In this document: in pieces, positions 1-7,604 of the stretch | Numbering within the stretch: the stretch's first letter is position 1 | How the letters are laid out: each line of letters opens with the position of its first letter | From: Bacteroidia bacterium | GTDB taxonomy: Bacteria; Bacteroidota; Bacteroidia; NS11-12g; UBA955 | Assembly (NCBI GenBank): GCA_023228875.1 | Contig: JALOAG010000001.1 | Span: 372,001 to 436,000, forward strand | Direction of reading: 5' to 3' | DNA: 64,000 nucleotides | The notes under the pieces: generated by a model | The model's input: the letters and a program-made list of their open reading frames with translations, nothing else | What the model was told of the DNA's origin: nothing | The model's database searches: none | Program-made: the position numbers and the translations under genes

Positions 1-299
1 TTGTCGTAGAATGCAGAAGCTATAAATCCGATTGCTTGTCGTGAATCTTCAACAACTATATAGCTCACCTTTTCTTCTATTGAATCAGGTAATGTTTCAC
101 ACACAATGCAAACAGCTCCTTTTTTTATAACATCAGCAATGAAGCTGTGTCCGTCTATTTTTGTTCCTTTCACTGCAAAAAACAGACAACCATCTGCCAC
201 ATCGTTTGTGTTCTGTGTGAGAAACGATATCTCAACATCTTCATTTCCATAAAGCTTGAAACCTTTAAGTGTGCTTAATAATGTTTTGAGTTGCTTCAT
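1..299 (-). CDS. murE: UDP-N-acetylmuramoyl-tripeptide synthetase MurE, N-terminal part (partial)
   Basis: The first 99 codons of a Mur ligase; the rest lies beyond the window edge. MurE adds the third residue, usually meso-diaminopimelate in Gram-negatives, to UDP-MurNAc-L-Ala-D-Glu in the cytoplasm. The visible part reads MKQLKTLLSTLKG, then a segment around TQNTNDVADGCLFFAVKG and GTKIDGHSFI, which is the N-terminal UDP-MurNAc-binding domain of MurE (S/T-x-x-V-x-x-G-x-LFFA-x-G pattern). Its ATG overlaps the ftsI stop as ATGA, so the genes are translationally coupled. Position directly after ftsI matches the Bacteroidota division cluster. The ATP-binding and ligase domains cannot be seen. 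Confidence 0.9.
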   Translation of the reverse strand, partial: MKQLKTLLSTLKGFKLYGNEDVEISFLTQNTNDVADGCLFFAVKGTKIDGHSFIADVIKKGAVCIVCETLPDSIEEKVSYIVVEDSRQAIGFIASAFYD

Positions 300-2392
300 G
301 GTTTTAAATCAATAAATACTTTGTTGCCCGGTGTAATTGGTGTATTGGGAGGCAGGCTTTGATATTTAATCCAGCCATACCCTTCAACAGATACAGTTAA
401 TCCTAATGACTCAAGGAGATACAAACCGTCCCTTAGCCCCATTCCTCTTACATCCGGCATCATGTTTTTGTTAATTTGTCTTGGACTCAGACTGATGTAT
501 TTGTCTTGTTTGCTTGCTCGAACCCACTCGCTTCCCGTTACTCCTTCTCGTGTATTTGAACTTATTTGAAGCGTATTTAAAACAAACTTGATGTCATCTC
601 TAATTCCATCTTTGACAATCGGTAGGATTACATCTGCGTCAGGCTGTATTTCGGGATGAATATCTAAAAGAGTTGCATACACTTTATCTGCAATCTCTCT
701 GAATACCGGTCCTGCTATAACATTTCCGTAATAACCACCTCTTCGTGGTTCATTGATGACTACAATGCAAGAATATTTTGGTTTGTCTGCCGGAAAATAT
801 CCCACAAATGAGGCTTTGTGAGAATACTTGTCATATCCTTTTCCTGTAAATATTTGAGCTGTCCCGGTTTTGCCGGCAACCTTGTAATCCAAATTTCTTA
901 AATTTCTAGCTGTTCCTTCTTCCACTACGCCAATCAGCAGTTCTTTTAATTTGTCAATAGTAGATTGAGAGCAAACGCGTTCGTTAAGTACTTCAGTCTC
1001 ATGTTTCCAAAGGGTTTTTCCTGTCTTTCTGATTTCCGATACAAAAAATGGCTTAATCATTTTACCATTGTTGGCAATGGTATTATAGATGTTCAGTATT
1101 TGCAGAGCCGTAATACGGGACTCATAGCCAATCGCAGTCCATGGTAGGGTAGTGAGGTTCCAATCTTTATCAATTGGAGATTTGATTCTAATATTTCCTT
1201 CACCATATATTTCAACTCCAATGGGTTTGCTAAGGTTGAGCTTTGTTAAATAGTCAATAAACCTTTGAGGATTGCTTTTAAAGTATTCTTCAACTAAACC
1301 GGCAATTCCGACATTGGAAGAGAATTCAAAAGCTTGTTTAACCGTAATTTTTTTATTAGGAGAACTGTGAGCATCCTCCATAAACCTATCATAGAATTGT
1401 TTTCTTCCGTAGTTGATATCCACACTATCGTCAATGTCAATAACGCCTTCCTCTAAAAGTGCGAGCATACTAGCCAGCTTAAAAGTAGAGCCCGGGTCTG
1501 AAGCATCACTAATAGCGAGGTTCATACTTTCAAAATAGCTTCCATCCTTGAGTCTGTTAAAGTTAGCAATAGCTCTGATTGCACCAGTCTCTACTTCAAT
1601 TAAAATGGCGCATCCACTTTGTGCATTAGAACTATCTAAGGCGCGTCTGAGGGCATCTTCTGCTACATCTTGAATGTTTATGTCTATGGTTGTAACAATA
1701 TCATAACCATTTTCGGGTTCAAATTCATTGTTGTCAATAGGACGCCAGACATGTGCAGATACTCTTTGTTCATAGCGTTTGCCACTTTTCCCGCGCAAGA
1801 CAGAATCAAATGCGGATTCTAACCCGAACAGTCGTCCGTCTCTGGTCGTAAAACCTATAGTTCTACGTGCCAAGTGCCCAAATGGCATTTCGCGTACATT
1901 GTGCTCTTCTTTGATAAACCCTCCTGCGTTCTTACCCATCTTGAAAATGGGCCAATTGCCCATCTCTTTTGCTATTTCGTAGGAGACATTACGTTGGATA
2001 AGTAAATAGCGTTCTTTGTTGTTCCTTGCTGAGGTTAAATAGGATTTCCAAAGTTTAAAGTTTTTATCAGGGAAATATATGGCACAAAGAATAGCTAGCG
2101 AGTCCACTTCCTTTCTAAATAGTTCATCGGTGATTTTTGACGCCCTTGTATCAAAACGGATATCATATTTGGGTAATGAAGTAGCCAACAACCTGCCGTC
2201 ATTACTCAAAATATTTCCCCTTATTGCTTTTACTTCTCTCAGCCTGATACTCTGTTTTTGGCTCATTTCTACATAATCTTCGCGGTTAAGTACGGCATAA
2301 TCAAACGCTTGAATTAATATAATGATCGCAAAGACAACCATAATAATCATCACAAGGCGTGTTCGAAGCAATATGGATTTGCGTAAACTCAT
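296..2392 (-). CDS. ftsI: Division-specific peptidoglycan transpeptidase (PBP3/FtsI) with C-terminal PASTA domain
   Basis: A 698-residue class B penicillin-binding protein that crosslinks septal peptidoglycan in the periplasm. One N-terminal membrane anchor spans about residues 12-30. A dimerisation domain follows, then the transpeptidase with all three active-site motifs: STFK (Ser302, Lys305), SSN (358-360) and KTG (508-510). About the last 55 residues, starting MPDVRGMGL, form one PASTA domain. Length and PASTA tail are usual for Bacteroidota FtsI. It overlaps the start of murE by 4 bp and the end of the FtsL-like gene by 4 bp, both ATGA. Assignment as FtsI rather than another class B PBP rests mainly on the gene order. 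Confidence 0.95.
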   Translation of the reverse strand: MSLRKSILLRTRLVMIIMVVFAIIILIQAFDYAVLNREDYVEMSQKQSIRLREVKAIRGNILSNDGRLLATSLPKYDIRFDTRASKITDELFRKEVDSLAILCAIYFPDKNFKLWKSYLTSARNNKERYLLIQRNVSYEIAKEMGNWPIFKMGKNAGGFIKEEHNVREMPFGHLARRTIGFTTRDGRLFGLESAFDSVLRGKSGKRYEQRVSAHVWRPIDNNEFEPENGYDIVTTIDINIQDVAEDALRRALDSSNAQSGCAILIEVETGAIRAIANFNRLKDGSYFESMNLAISDASDPGSTFKLASMLALLEEGVIDIDDSVDINYGRKQFYDRFMEDAHSSPNKKITVKQAFEFSSNVGIAGLVEEYFKSNPQRFIDYLTKLNLSKPIGVEIYGEGNIRIKSPIDKDWNLTTLPWTAIGYESRITALQILNIYNTIANNGKMIKPFFVSEIRKTGKTLWKHETEVLNERVCSQSTIDKLKELLIGVVEEGTARNLRNLDYKVAGKTGTAQIFTGKGYDKYSHKASFVGYFPADKPKYSCIVVINEPRRGGYYGNVIAGPVFREIADKVYATLLDIHPEIQPDADVILPIVKDGIRDDIKFVLNTLQISSNTREGVTGSEWVRASKQDKYISLSPRQINKNMMPDVRGMGLRDGLYLLESLGLTVSVEGYGWIKYQSLPPNTPITPGNKVFIDLKP

Positions 2393-2754
2393 TTGTTTTT
2401 CTCGTCTTTTAATTGAAATGGAGGTTTGCGCATTTCTTTTAATCCCCGCTCTCTTACCCTGTTTGCAACTTCACTTTGTTTGCTTTTTGTCATTAAATCT
2501 GTTTGGATTGCAATGAGTTCAGACCTTAACTCTTGGTTTTCTTGTTTCAATTTCTCAATTTCATTGAGCTTCTTCACATGACTGTTGGCAATGTAAATGT
2601 AGAATATTGCTAAAGTTGATAGCACTAAAATTGCCGGAAGCGATTTGTTTACCCATTCTTTATTCAGTATAAAACTAAATGAGTCTTTTGTTTGTTCAGA
2701 TTGAACTGATTTGCCAGTGACTGTGTTTTCTTTATTTTCTTCTGTTTTAGTCAT
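2389..2754 (-). CDS. FtsL-like cell division protein
   Basis: A 121-residue bitopic membrane protein. It has a short charged cytoplasmic head rich in Lys, Glu and Thr, one membrane segment at about residues 36-54 (LPAILVLSTLAIFYIYIA), and a periplasmic coiled coil at about 58-90 (KKLNEIEKLKQENQELRSEL). This matches the Bacteroidota FtsL family, which scaffolds the septal synthase in the FtsQLB complex. FtsL sequences are poorly conserved, so the call rests on topology and position between rsmH (3 bp away) and ftsI (ATGA overlap). Confidence 0.8.
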   Translation of the reverse strand: MTKTEENKENTVTGKSVQSEQTKDSFSFILNKEWVNKSLPAILVLSTLAIFYIYIANSHVKKLNEIEKLKQENQELRSELIAIQTDLMTKSKQSEVANRVRERGLKEMRKPPFQLKDEKNK

Positions 2755-2757
2755 GGT

Positions 2758-3660
2758 TTAAGATACTTTAATTCCAACACGCATTTTGGCACTACGGGCT
2801 CTGTTGTTAGCTTTTGTTTCTTCAACTCCCGGTATAATTGATTTGCCGGATAACGGCTTTAGCGGTGTGTTTGCAACGCCATAAAAATCTTTTTCTATGT
2901 TACCTTCAAAGTTCCCTGCTTTAAAAAAGTTCTTTACCAATCTGTCTTCAAGCGAATGATAGCTGATAATAACAAATCGCCCATTCTTCTTCAATTTGTT
3001 GCATCCATTGATGAGTAAGTTCTTTAACCCTTCCAATTCTTGATTTACTTCTATTCTTAATGCTTGAAACACTTGGCTGCGGAATTGGCCTTGTTTGCCG
3101 GGCTTCTCAAATTCTTTTAAAATTTCTGTTAGGTCAGTGGTCGTCTCAATGGGTTTTATTTCTCGTGCCAAACAGATGCTGTGTGCAATTCGCTTTGCAT
3201 TTGGCAGTTCTCCATATTCTCTCAAAATGTGTGTAAGCGATTCTTCTGAGTATTCGTTCAGGAGTGTTTTTGCAGAGATGTTATTGTCTATATTCATCCT
3301 CATGTCAACCACTCCTTCAAAGCGGTGTGCAAAACCACGTTCCGGTGTGTCGATTTGATATGAAGATATACCCAAGTCAGCTAAAATTCCATCAACTGAA
3401 TCAATGTTTAAATAGTCTAAGAATTGTTTGATATATCCATAATTGTGATTCACAAAAAGAAGTCTTTCGTCATCCGGGATATTCTTTGCTGCATCACTAT
3501 CCATATCAAAAGCAATGAGTTGTCCTTTATCTAATTTTTCTAAAATTAGTTTTGAGTGTCCACCACCTCCGAAAGTTGCATCAACATAAGTCCCGTTTGG
3601 TTTTATGTCTAATGCCTCAATTGATTCCGAAGCAAGCACCGGGATATGGTAGTTACTCAT
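2758..3660 (-). CDS. rsmH: 16S rRNA (cytosine1402-N4)-methyltransferase RsmH (MraW)
   Basis: A 300-residue SAM-dependent methyltransferase that modifies C1402 in the ribosomal P site. The SAM-binding motif VDATFGGGGHS is at residues 26-36. ADLGISSYQID and ERGFAHR in the middle, and ISYHSLEDRLVKNFF and NNRARSAKMRV near the C terminus, are RsmH signatures. Length is normal. Its start overlaps the mraZ stop by 8 bp and the FtsL-like gene begins 3 bp after it, so it is an internal gene of the mraZ-led operon. Confidence 0.97.
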   Translation of the reverse strand: MSNYHIPVLASESIEALDIKPNGTYVDATFGGGGHSKLILEKLDKGQLIAFDMDSDAAKNIPDDERLLFVNHNYGYIKQFLDYLNIDSVDGILADLGISSYQIDTPERGFAHRFEGVVDMRMNIDNNISAKTLLNEYSEESLTHILREYGELPNAKRIAHSICLAREIKPIETTTDLTEILKEFEKPGKQGQFRSQVFQALRIEVNQELEGLKNLLINGCNKLKKNGRFVIISYHSLEDRLVKNFFKAGNFEGNIEKDFYGVANTPLKPLSGKSIIPGVEETKANNRARSAKMRVGIKVS

Positions 3661-4126
3661 TCGAAGGGTTGGTATCTATGTTTTTATTGCCTAATAATTT
3701 TTCTGCGGTTGCACCAAAGTCGTCCGCGTCAAATGACATCTCTTCTTTGTAGTTCTTCTCAGACCAGATTTCAATTTTGTTACCATACGCTGACAGTACA
3801 ATGTTTCCTTTGATTTCAGCATAATCGAGCAATTTCTTGGGAATCAAAATACGAGCATTGTTGTCCACAGACAGAATGGTAGCTCCATTGTTATATTGTC
3901 TAATAAATCTTCTTGCTTCACGATTGAATTCGTTCAGGACATTCAACTTCTCGGATTCTTTGTTCCAGTCCTCCATGACGTACAAAACCAAACAACATTC
4001 AAATCCGCGATTAATAACCATGGTTTGTTCCATGCCTGCCGGAATCTGCATACGAAGCTTAGAGGGCAGTGCTATCCTGCCTTTGTTGTCAATTTTACAG
4101 TCAAACTCTCCTATAAACTTTGCCAT
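3653..4126 (-). CDS. mraZ: Transcriptional regulator MraZ
   Basis: A 157-residue double-AbrB-fold protein, first gene of the division operon. Two DxxxR motifs are seen, DNKGRIALP in the N-terminal half and DNNARILIP in the C-terminal half. MraZ is known to form a ring and to bind 10-bp-spaced TGG-type repeats in its own promoter, repressing the operon in several bacteria. I start it at MAKFIGEFDCKID, the conserved MraZ N terminus. The frame is open for 16 more codons upstream, but those would start at 4174, inside the MraZ operator and upstream of the likely -7 box. It overlaps rsmH by 8 bp. Confidence 0.93.
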   Translation of the reverse strand: MAKFIGEFDCKIDNKGRIALPSKLRMQIPAGMEQTMVINRGFECCLVLYVMEDWNKESEKLNVLNEFNREARRFIRQYNNGATILSVDNNARILIPKKLLDYAEIKGNIVLSAYGNKIEIWSEKNYKEEMSFDADDFGATAEKLLGNKNIDTNPSNE

Positions 4127-4150
4127 TTCTTGCGCTTGAGATTCAGGGTG

Positions 4151-4158
4151 TAAAATTA
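4151..4158 (-). promoter_or_regulatory. Candidate -7 box of the mraZ operon
   Basis: On the minus strand TAATTTTA matches the Bacteroidota -7 consensus TAnnTTTG except the last base. It lies 24 nt upstream of the chosen mraZ ATG and 12 bp downstream of the MraZ box. No well-spaced -33 TTG is clear, since the repeats occupy that region. Confidence 0.4.
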
Positions 4159-4170
4159 TAACAGATTTTC

Positions 4171-4204
4171 CCACAATCCGCCACTTTATTCCATTTTATA
4201 CCAC
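4171..4204 (-). promoter_or_regulatory. MraZ-box operator: four TGG units at exact 10-bp spacing
   Basis: Read on the minus strand, four units GTGG, ATGG, GTGG, GTGG recur at exact 10-bp steps; on the plus strand CCA starts at 4171, 4181, 4191 and 4201. The spacing equals one helical turn and matches the known MraZ box (TGGGN repeats of 10 bp in E. coli and Mycoplasma). It sits 45 bp upstream of the mraZ start, next to the candidate -7 box, the right place for autorepression of the division operon. Confidence 0.8.
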
Positions 4205-4245
4205 AAATTTTCAACAATTCACATAAGGCATACATTATCAATAAA

Positions 4246-4274
4246 TTGCATGTGGTGTATTTTTATTAGTTTTG
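4246..4274 (+). promoter_or_regulatory. Promoter of the substrate-binding protein gene at 4279
   Basis: TTG at 4246-4248, an 18-bp spacer, then a perfect TAnnTTTG box (TAGTTTTG, 4267-4274). The box ends only 4 nt before the ATG at 4279, so transcription should start at or beside the start codon, giving an almost leaderless mRNA. Confidence 0.65.
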
Positions 4275-4278
4275 CAGA

Positions 4279-5061
4279 ATGTCAATCTTTATAGATCAAT
4301 TAGGTCGAAAAGTACACATAGAGAGCACCCCAAAACGCATAGTGTCAATTGTTCCTTCTCAAACGGAATTGCTTTATGCACTTGGATGTGCTGAAACAGT
4401 GGTTGGACAAACTGTGTTTTGTGTACATCCTTATGACAAGTTTAAAAACGCTGTAAAGATTGGTGGACCCAAAAAACTGAATATTGATAAAATCATAGCA
4501 CTTAAGCCGGATTTGGTAATAGCCAACAAGGAAGAGAATTTAAAAGAAGAAGTGGCGGTGTTAGAGCCATATTGTCCGGTGTGGGTCAGTGATATTGTAA
4601 ATCTTGAAGATGCATTGGCTATGATATGTTCGATAGGGCAAATCTGTGATAAGGAACATCAAGCAAGTCAGTTGATTGCTAAAATTGAAAATGGATTTAG
4701 TATAAAAAATTATGAGTACAAGCACACTTGTATCTATATGATTTGGCGTAATCCTTATATGGTTGTAGGTGGTGGTACTTTTATTAATGATATGTTAAGT
4801 CGTGGAGGTTTTGCCAATCTATGTGAAAACATGAGTAGATATCCTCAGTTGTTACTTGAACAAATGCAAATGTTCAATCCAGATGTAGTGTTCTTGTCAT
4901 CTGAACCGTATCCCTTCAAAGAGAAACATATAGCGGAGTTTGAGAAAATTTTTCCTAAGTCTAATATCATGTTAGTAGATGGAGAAATGTTTACATGGTA
5001 TGGAAGTAGGTTGCAATATTCATCCCAATATTTTAACACTATAAAAGCGAGATTACTTTAG
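4279..5061 (+). CDS. BtuF/FhuD-like periplasmic-binding-fold protein without signal peptide
   Basis: A 260-residue protein of the class III substrate-binding fold (PF01497) used for vitamin B12, haem and iron-siderophores. The N-terminal lobe contains DQLGRKVHI, PKRIVSIVPSQTELLYALG and VVGQT; LKPDLVIA follows; the C-terminal lobe contains GGGTFINDMLSRGGFANL and FNPDVVFLSSEPYPF. It is complete but starts directly at the domain, with no signal peptide or lipobox, and no ABC permease or ATPase lies nearby. It may act in the cytoplasm or be exported unconventionally; this is inference. Known BtuF proteins are 20-30 residues longer at the N terminus. Substrate cannot be assigned. The next gene is unrelated. 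Confidence 0.8.
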   Translation: MSIFIDQLGRKVHIESTPKRIVSIVPSQTELLYALGCAETVVGQTVFCVHPYDKFKNAVKIGGPKKLNIDKIIALKPDLVIANKEENLKEEVAVLEPYCPVWVSDIVNLEDALAMICSIGQICDKEHQASQLIAKIENGFSIKNYEYKHTCIYMIWRNPYMVVGGGTFINDMLSRGGFANLCENMSRYPQLLLEQMQMFNPDVVFLSSEPYPFKEKHIAEFEKIFPKSNIMLVDGEMFTWYGSRLQYSSQYFNTIKARLL

Positions 5062-5105
5062 GTAAATAGCAGCTATAAACTTCAGTATGGATTGCAAAAT
5101 CATAG

Positions 5106-5113
5106 TAACTTTG
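5106..5113 (+). promoter_or_regulatory. -7 box of the CoA-transferase operon
   Basis: TAACTTTG is a perfect TAnnTTTG box. It lies downstream of the first possible start (TTG at 5092) and 23 nt upstream of the ATG at 5137, so it decides the start of the A subunit. No clear TTG at the normal -33 distance. Confidence 0.5.
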
Positions 5114-5136
5114 AACGCTTAAATTATAAGCGAAGA

Positions 5137-5835
5137 ATGAAAAAAGTATATAAAAATGCACAAGAAGCAATAGCAGACATTGAGTCAGGCACAACGCTGA
5201 TGTTAGGCGGTTTTGGGCTATGCGGATTGCCCGAAAATTGTATTGCAGCGCTTGTACAAAAAGGAGTAAATAACCTTACTTGTATTTCTAACAATGCCGG
5301 TGTGGATGATTTTGGTATCGGACTGATGTTACAAAAAAGACAAGTAAAAAAGATGATTGCATCGTATGTTGGAGAGAATGCTGAATTTGAAAGACAATTA
5401 CTGTCAGGAGAGTTGGAGGTTGAACTTGTGCCACAAGGAACCTTAGCTACCAGATGTATGGCTGCAGGATATGGCATTCCGGCATTTTTTACTCCGGCAG
5501 GTGTAGGTACAGAGGTTGCAGAAGGGAAAGAAGTAAGAGAGTTTGATGGAAAGAAGTATTTAATGGAACATGCATTTAAGGCTGATTTTGCTATTGTCAA
5601 GGCGTGGAAAGGAGATACTCATGGCAATTTAATTTATAAAGAAACAGCAAGAAATTTTAATCCGGTAATGGCAATGGCAGGTACTATTACTATTGCAGAA
5701 GTGGAAGAGTTGGTGCCGGCAGGTGAGCTTAACCCTGATATTATTCACACTCCTGGCATTTATGTACATAGAATTTTTCAAGGTACAAATTACGAAAAGC
5801 GAATAGAGCAAAGAACAACAAGAAAAAGAGATTAA
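5137..5835 (+). CDS. scoA: 3-oxoacid CoA-transferase subunit A
   Basis: A 232-residue alpha subunit of a class I CoA-transferase (succinyl-CoA:3-ketoacid type), which moves CoA between succinyl-CoA and acetoacetate or a related 3-oxoacid. The glycine-rich GGFGLCGLPENCI near the N terminus, the SNNAGVDDFGIG segment and the HAFKADFAIVKAWKGD region are family signatures. Subunit B begins 4 bp after its stop. The frame opens at 5092, but a -7 box at 5106-5113 and the usual N terminus MKKVYKNAQEAI support 5137. Which 3-oxoacid is used in vivo (ketone bodies, leucine degradation) is not shown. Confidence 0.92.
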   Translation: MKKVYKNAQEAIADIESGTTLMLGGFGLCGLPENCIAALVQKGVNNLTCISNNAGVDDFGIGLMLQKRQVKKMIASYVGENAEFERQLLSGELEVELVPQGTLATRCMAAGYGIPAFFTPAGVGTEVAEGKEVREFDGKKYLMEHAFKADFAIVKAWKGDTHGNLIYKETARNFNPVMAMAGTITIAEVEELVPAGELNPDIIHTPGIYVHRIFQGTNYEKRIEQRTTRKRD

Positions 5836-5839
5836 TACA

Positions 5840-6496
5840 ATGGCACTTACAAAAGAACAAATAGCACAAAGAATAGCCCAAGAACTTCAAGATGGATATT
5901 ATGTAAATTTAGGAATTGGTATTCCAACCTTAGTTGCGAATTATATTCCGGAGGGAATTGAAGTGGTTTTACAATCTGAGAATGGATTGCTGGGAATAGG
6001 ACCTTTTCCTTATGAAGGGGAAGAGGATGCGGATTTAATCAATGCAGGCAAACAAACTGTAACAACTATAAAAGGTTCTGCATTCTTTGATTCTGCCATG
6101 AGTTTTGGAATGATACGAGCCGGCAAAGTTCATCTCACTGTACTTGGTGCAATGGAGGTGAGCGATAACGGTGATATCGCCAGTTGGAAAATACCGGGTA
6201 AAATGGTCAAAGGCATGGGGGGAGCAATGGATTTGGTTGCTTCAGCTAAGAATATTATTGTTGCTATGCAGCATACAAACAAAGCGGGAGAATCCAAACT
6301 CCTTAAAAAATGTACATTGCCTATTACAGGGTTGGCATGTGTTCGTAAAATTGTTACCGAATTAGGATTTTTCAATATCACAGAACAAGGTTTTGAGTTA
6401 GTAGAATTAGCTCCCGGTGTTACTGTAGAAGAAGTGAAATCAAAAACAGAAGGCAGGCTGGTCATTGCTCCAAATTTAAAAGTGATGCAACTGTAG
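5840..6496 (+). CDS. scoB: 3-oxoacid CoA-transferase subunit B
   Basis: A 218-residue beta subunit that carries the catalytic glutamate, Glu47 in the SENGLLG motif, which forms the enzyme-CoA thioester. NLGIGIPTLVANYIP just before it, and the later GGAMDLV and MQHTNKAGESK segments, are standard for the ScoB/AtoA family. It starts 4 bp after subunit A, so the two are made together in a fixed ratio. Length is normal. No further ketone-body genes such as a thiolase are in the window. Confidence 0.94.
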   Translation: MALTKEQIAQRIAQELQDGYYVNLGIGIPTLVANYIPEGIEVVLQSENGLLGIGPFPYEGEEDADLINAGKQTVTTIKGSAFFDSAMSFGMIRAGKVHLTVLGAMEVSDNGDIASWKIPGKMVKGMGGAMDLVASAKNIIVAMQHTNKAGESKLLKKCTLPITGLACVRKIVTELGFFNITEQGFELVELAPGVTVEEVKSKTEGRLVIAPNLKVMQL

Positions 6497-6629
6497 TTGT
6501 TTTACTTATTCTGTAACTACATTCCTTAGTGTAAACTGCTAATTTATGGTGTTTTTGTTCTTTTTATGAGCTAAAACATATCATTAGTAAATAGATGAAT
6601 ATATTTGTTTTTTGGATAAATAAATTCCT

Positions 6630-6637
6630 TATTTTTG
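6630..6637 (+). promoter_or_regulatory. -7 box of the universal stress protein gene
   Basis: TATTTTTG, a perfect TAnnTTTG box, 33 nt upstream of the ATG at 6671. A TTG at 6605-6607 gives a 22-bp spacer, one at 6612-6614 a 15-bp spacer. The longest frame would begin at a TTG inside this box, which rules that start out. Confidence 0.5.
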
Positions 6638-6670
6638 AAATCAAATATTGTTCACTTAATCTATAAGACT

Positions 6671-7489
6671 ATGGAAATTAAAAAAATACTCGTGCCTTAT
6701 GAAGGTTCTCCTTCATCAGAAATTGCTTTAAAAAAAGCAGTTCTAACAGCTAAGATTTTCAATGCAGAATTAACGGTGGTATTTGTGGTTACAGACTCCA
6801 CGTCTGCTGCGATGGTGGATAAAGTAAAAGAGTTAACCGTTGGTAAATATAAAGATAGCGGAGTTAATATTCATTTTGTTCAAAGAAAGGGTAGGATATA
6901 CAAAGAAATCAATGCTCAAGAGAAAGAATTGGAAGCTGATTTAATTATGATGGGAACTCATGGTGCTAAAGGATTTCAAGAAAACTGGATAGGTACAAAT
7001 GCATTCAGGGTCGTAAGTGCATCCAAATGTCCTGTTATTACCATGCAGGAATTCCCCTTTCCTGAAAACTTCCAAAAAATCCTTCTCCCATTAAACGATA
7101 CAGACCAGACCAGACAAAAAATTCCATTTGTTACACAACTTGCGAGAGGATTTGATGCGGAAGTTGTTATTTTCTGTGTGAGTGCAAGAAAAGATGAAAC
7201 CACCATCAACAAATTAAGAATGTATGCAAAACAAGCAAAGACATATTTAGATGAACATAAAGTTGCAAGCTCTTTTGCAGAAGAATATGGTAGAAATATT
7301 GCCGATATAATTGTTGACTACTCAAAAGCAAATGGGGTGGATTTAATCTCAATTATGACAGAGACAGAAACGACCAATAGCTTCTTTATGGGTACTTATG
7401 CTCAACAATTAGTGCATCATTCACCGGTTCCTGTTCTTTCTGTTCATACACGCTCATTGACTCTTGAAGGAGCAATCTTTGCATCCTGA
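6671..7489 (+). CDS. Tandem-domain universal stress protein (UspA family)
   Basis: A 272-residue cytoplasmic protein with two UspA domains, about residues 1-135 and 138-272. Domain 1 starts EIKKILVPYEGS and has a GTHGAKGF...WIGTNAFRVV stretch that resembles the ATP-binding G-x-x-G-x(9)-G-S/T motif. Domain 2 ends MGTYAQQLVHHSPVPVLSV and lacks the G-x-x-G part, so it probably does not bind nucleotide. Tandem Usp proteins are common in Bacteroidota and are induced by stress or starvation; the target here is unknown. Single-gene unit with its own promoter. Confidence 0.9.
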   Translation: MEIKKILVPYEGSPSSEIALKKAVLTAKIFNAELTVVFVVTDSTSAAMVDKVKELTVGKYKDSGVNIHFVQRKGRIYKEINAQEKELEADLIMMGTHGAKGFQENWIGTNAFRVVSASKCPVITMQEFPFPENFQKILLPLNDTDQTRQKIPFVTQLARGFDAEVVIFCVSARKDETTINKLRMYAKQAKTYLDEHKVASSFAEEYGRNIADIIVDYSKANGVDLISIMTETETTNSFFMGTYAQQLVHHSPVPVLSVHTRSLTLEGAIFAS

Positions 7490-7579
7490 TTTTTTTGATT
7501 TTTATAGAAGAATATCTGTTTTCATCTTTTTGAAAGTGTGATTGGTATGAAAGGGTAAGGCATTTGCTGCACTCTGTTT

Positions 7580-7587
7580 TACTTTTG
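7580..7587 (+). promoter_or_regulatory. -7 box of the TonB-dependent receptor gene at 7605
   Basis: TACTTTTG, a perfect TAnnTTTG box, 17 nt upstream of the ATG. The nearest upstream TTG (7564-7566) is only 13 bp away, shorter than usual. Confidence 0.45.
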
Positions 7588-7604
7588 TAAACTCTTTTAT
7601 ATAA

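Noticed and set aside
5124..5600. 158-codon minus-strand frame inside the CoA-transferase A gene
   Set aside because: Antisense to a clear gene; composition rich in Ser, Pro and Ala as expected from the reverse strand; no promoter or family.
6492..6521. Terminator after the CoA-transferase genes
   Set aside because: A 7-bp TGTAGTT/AACTACA pairing with a 16-nt loop and no T run; may be chance.
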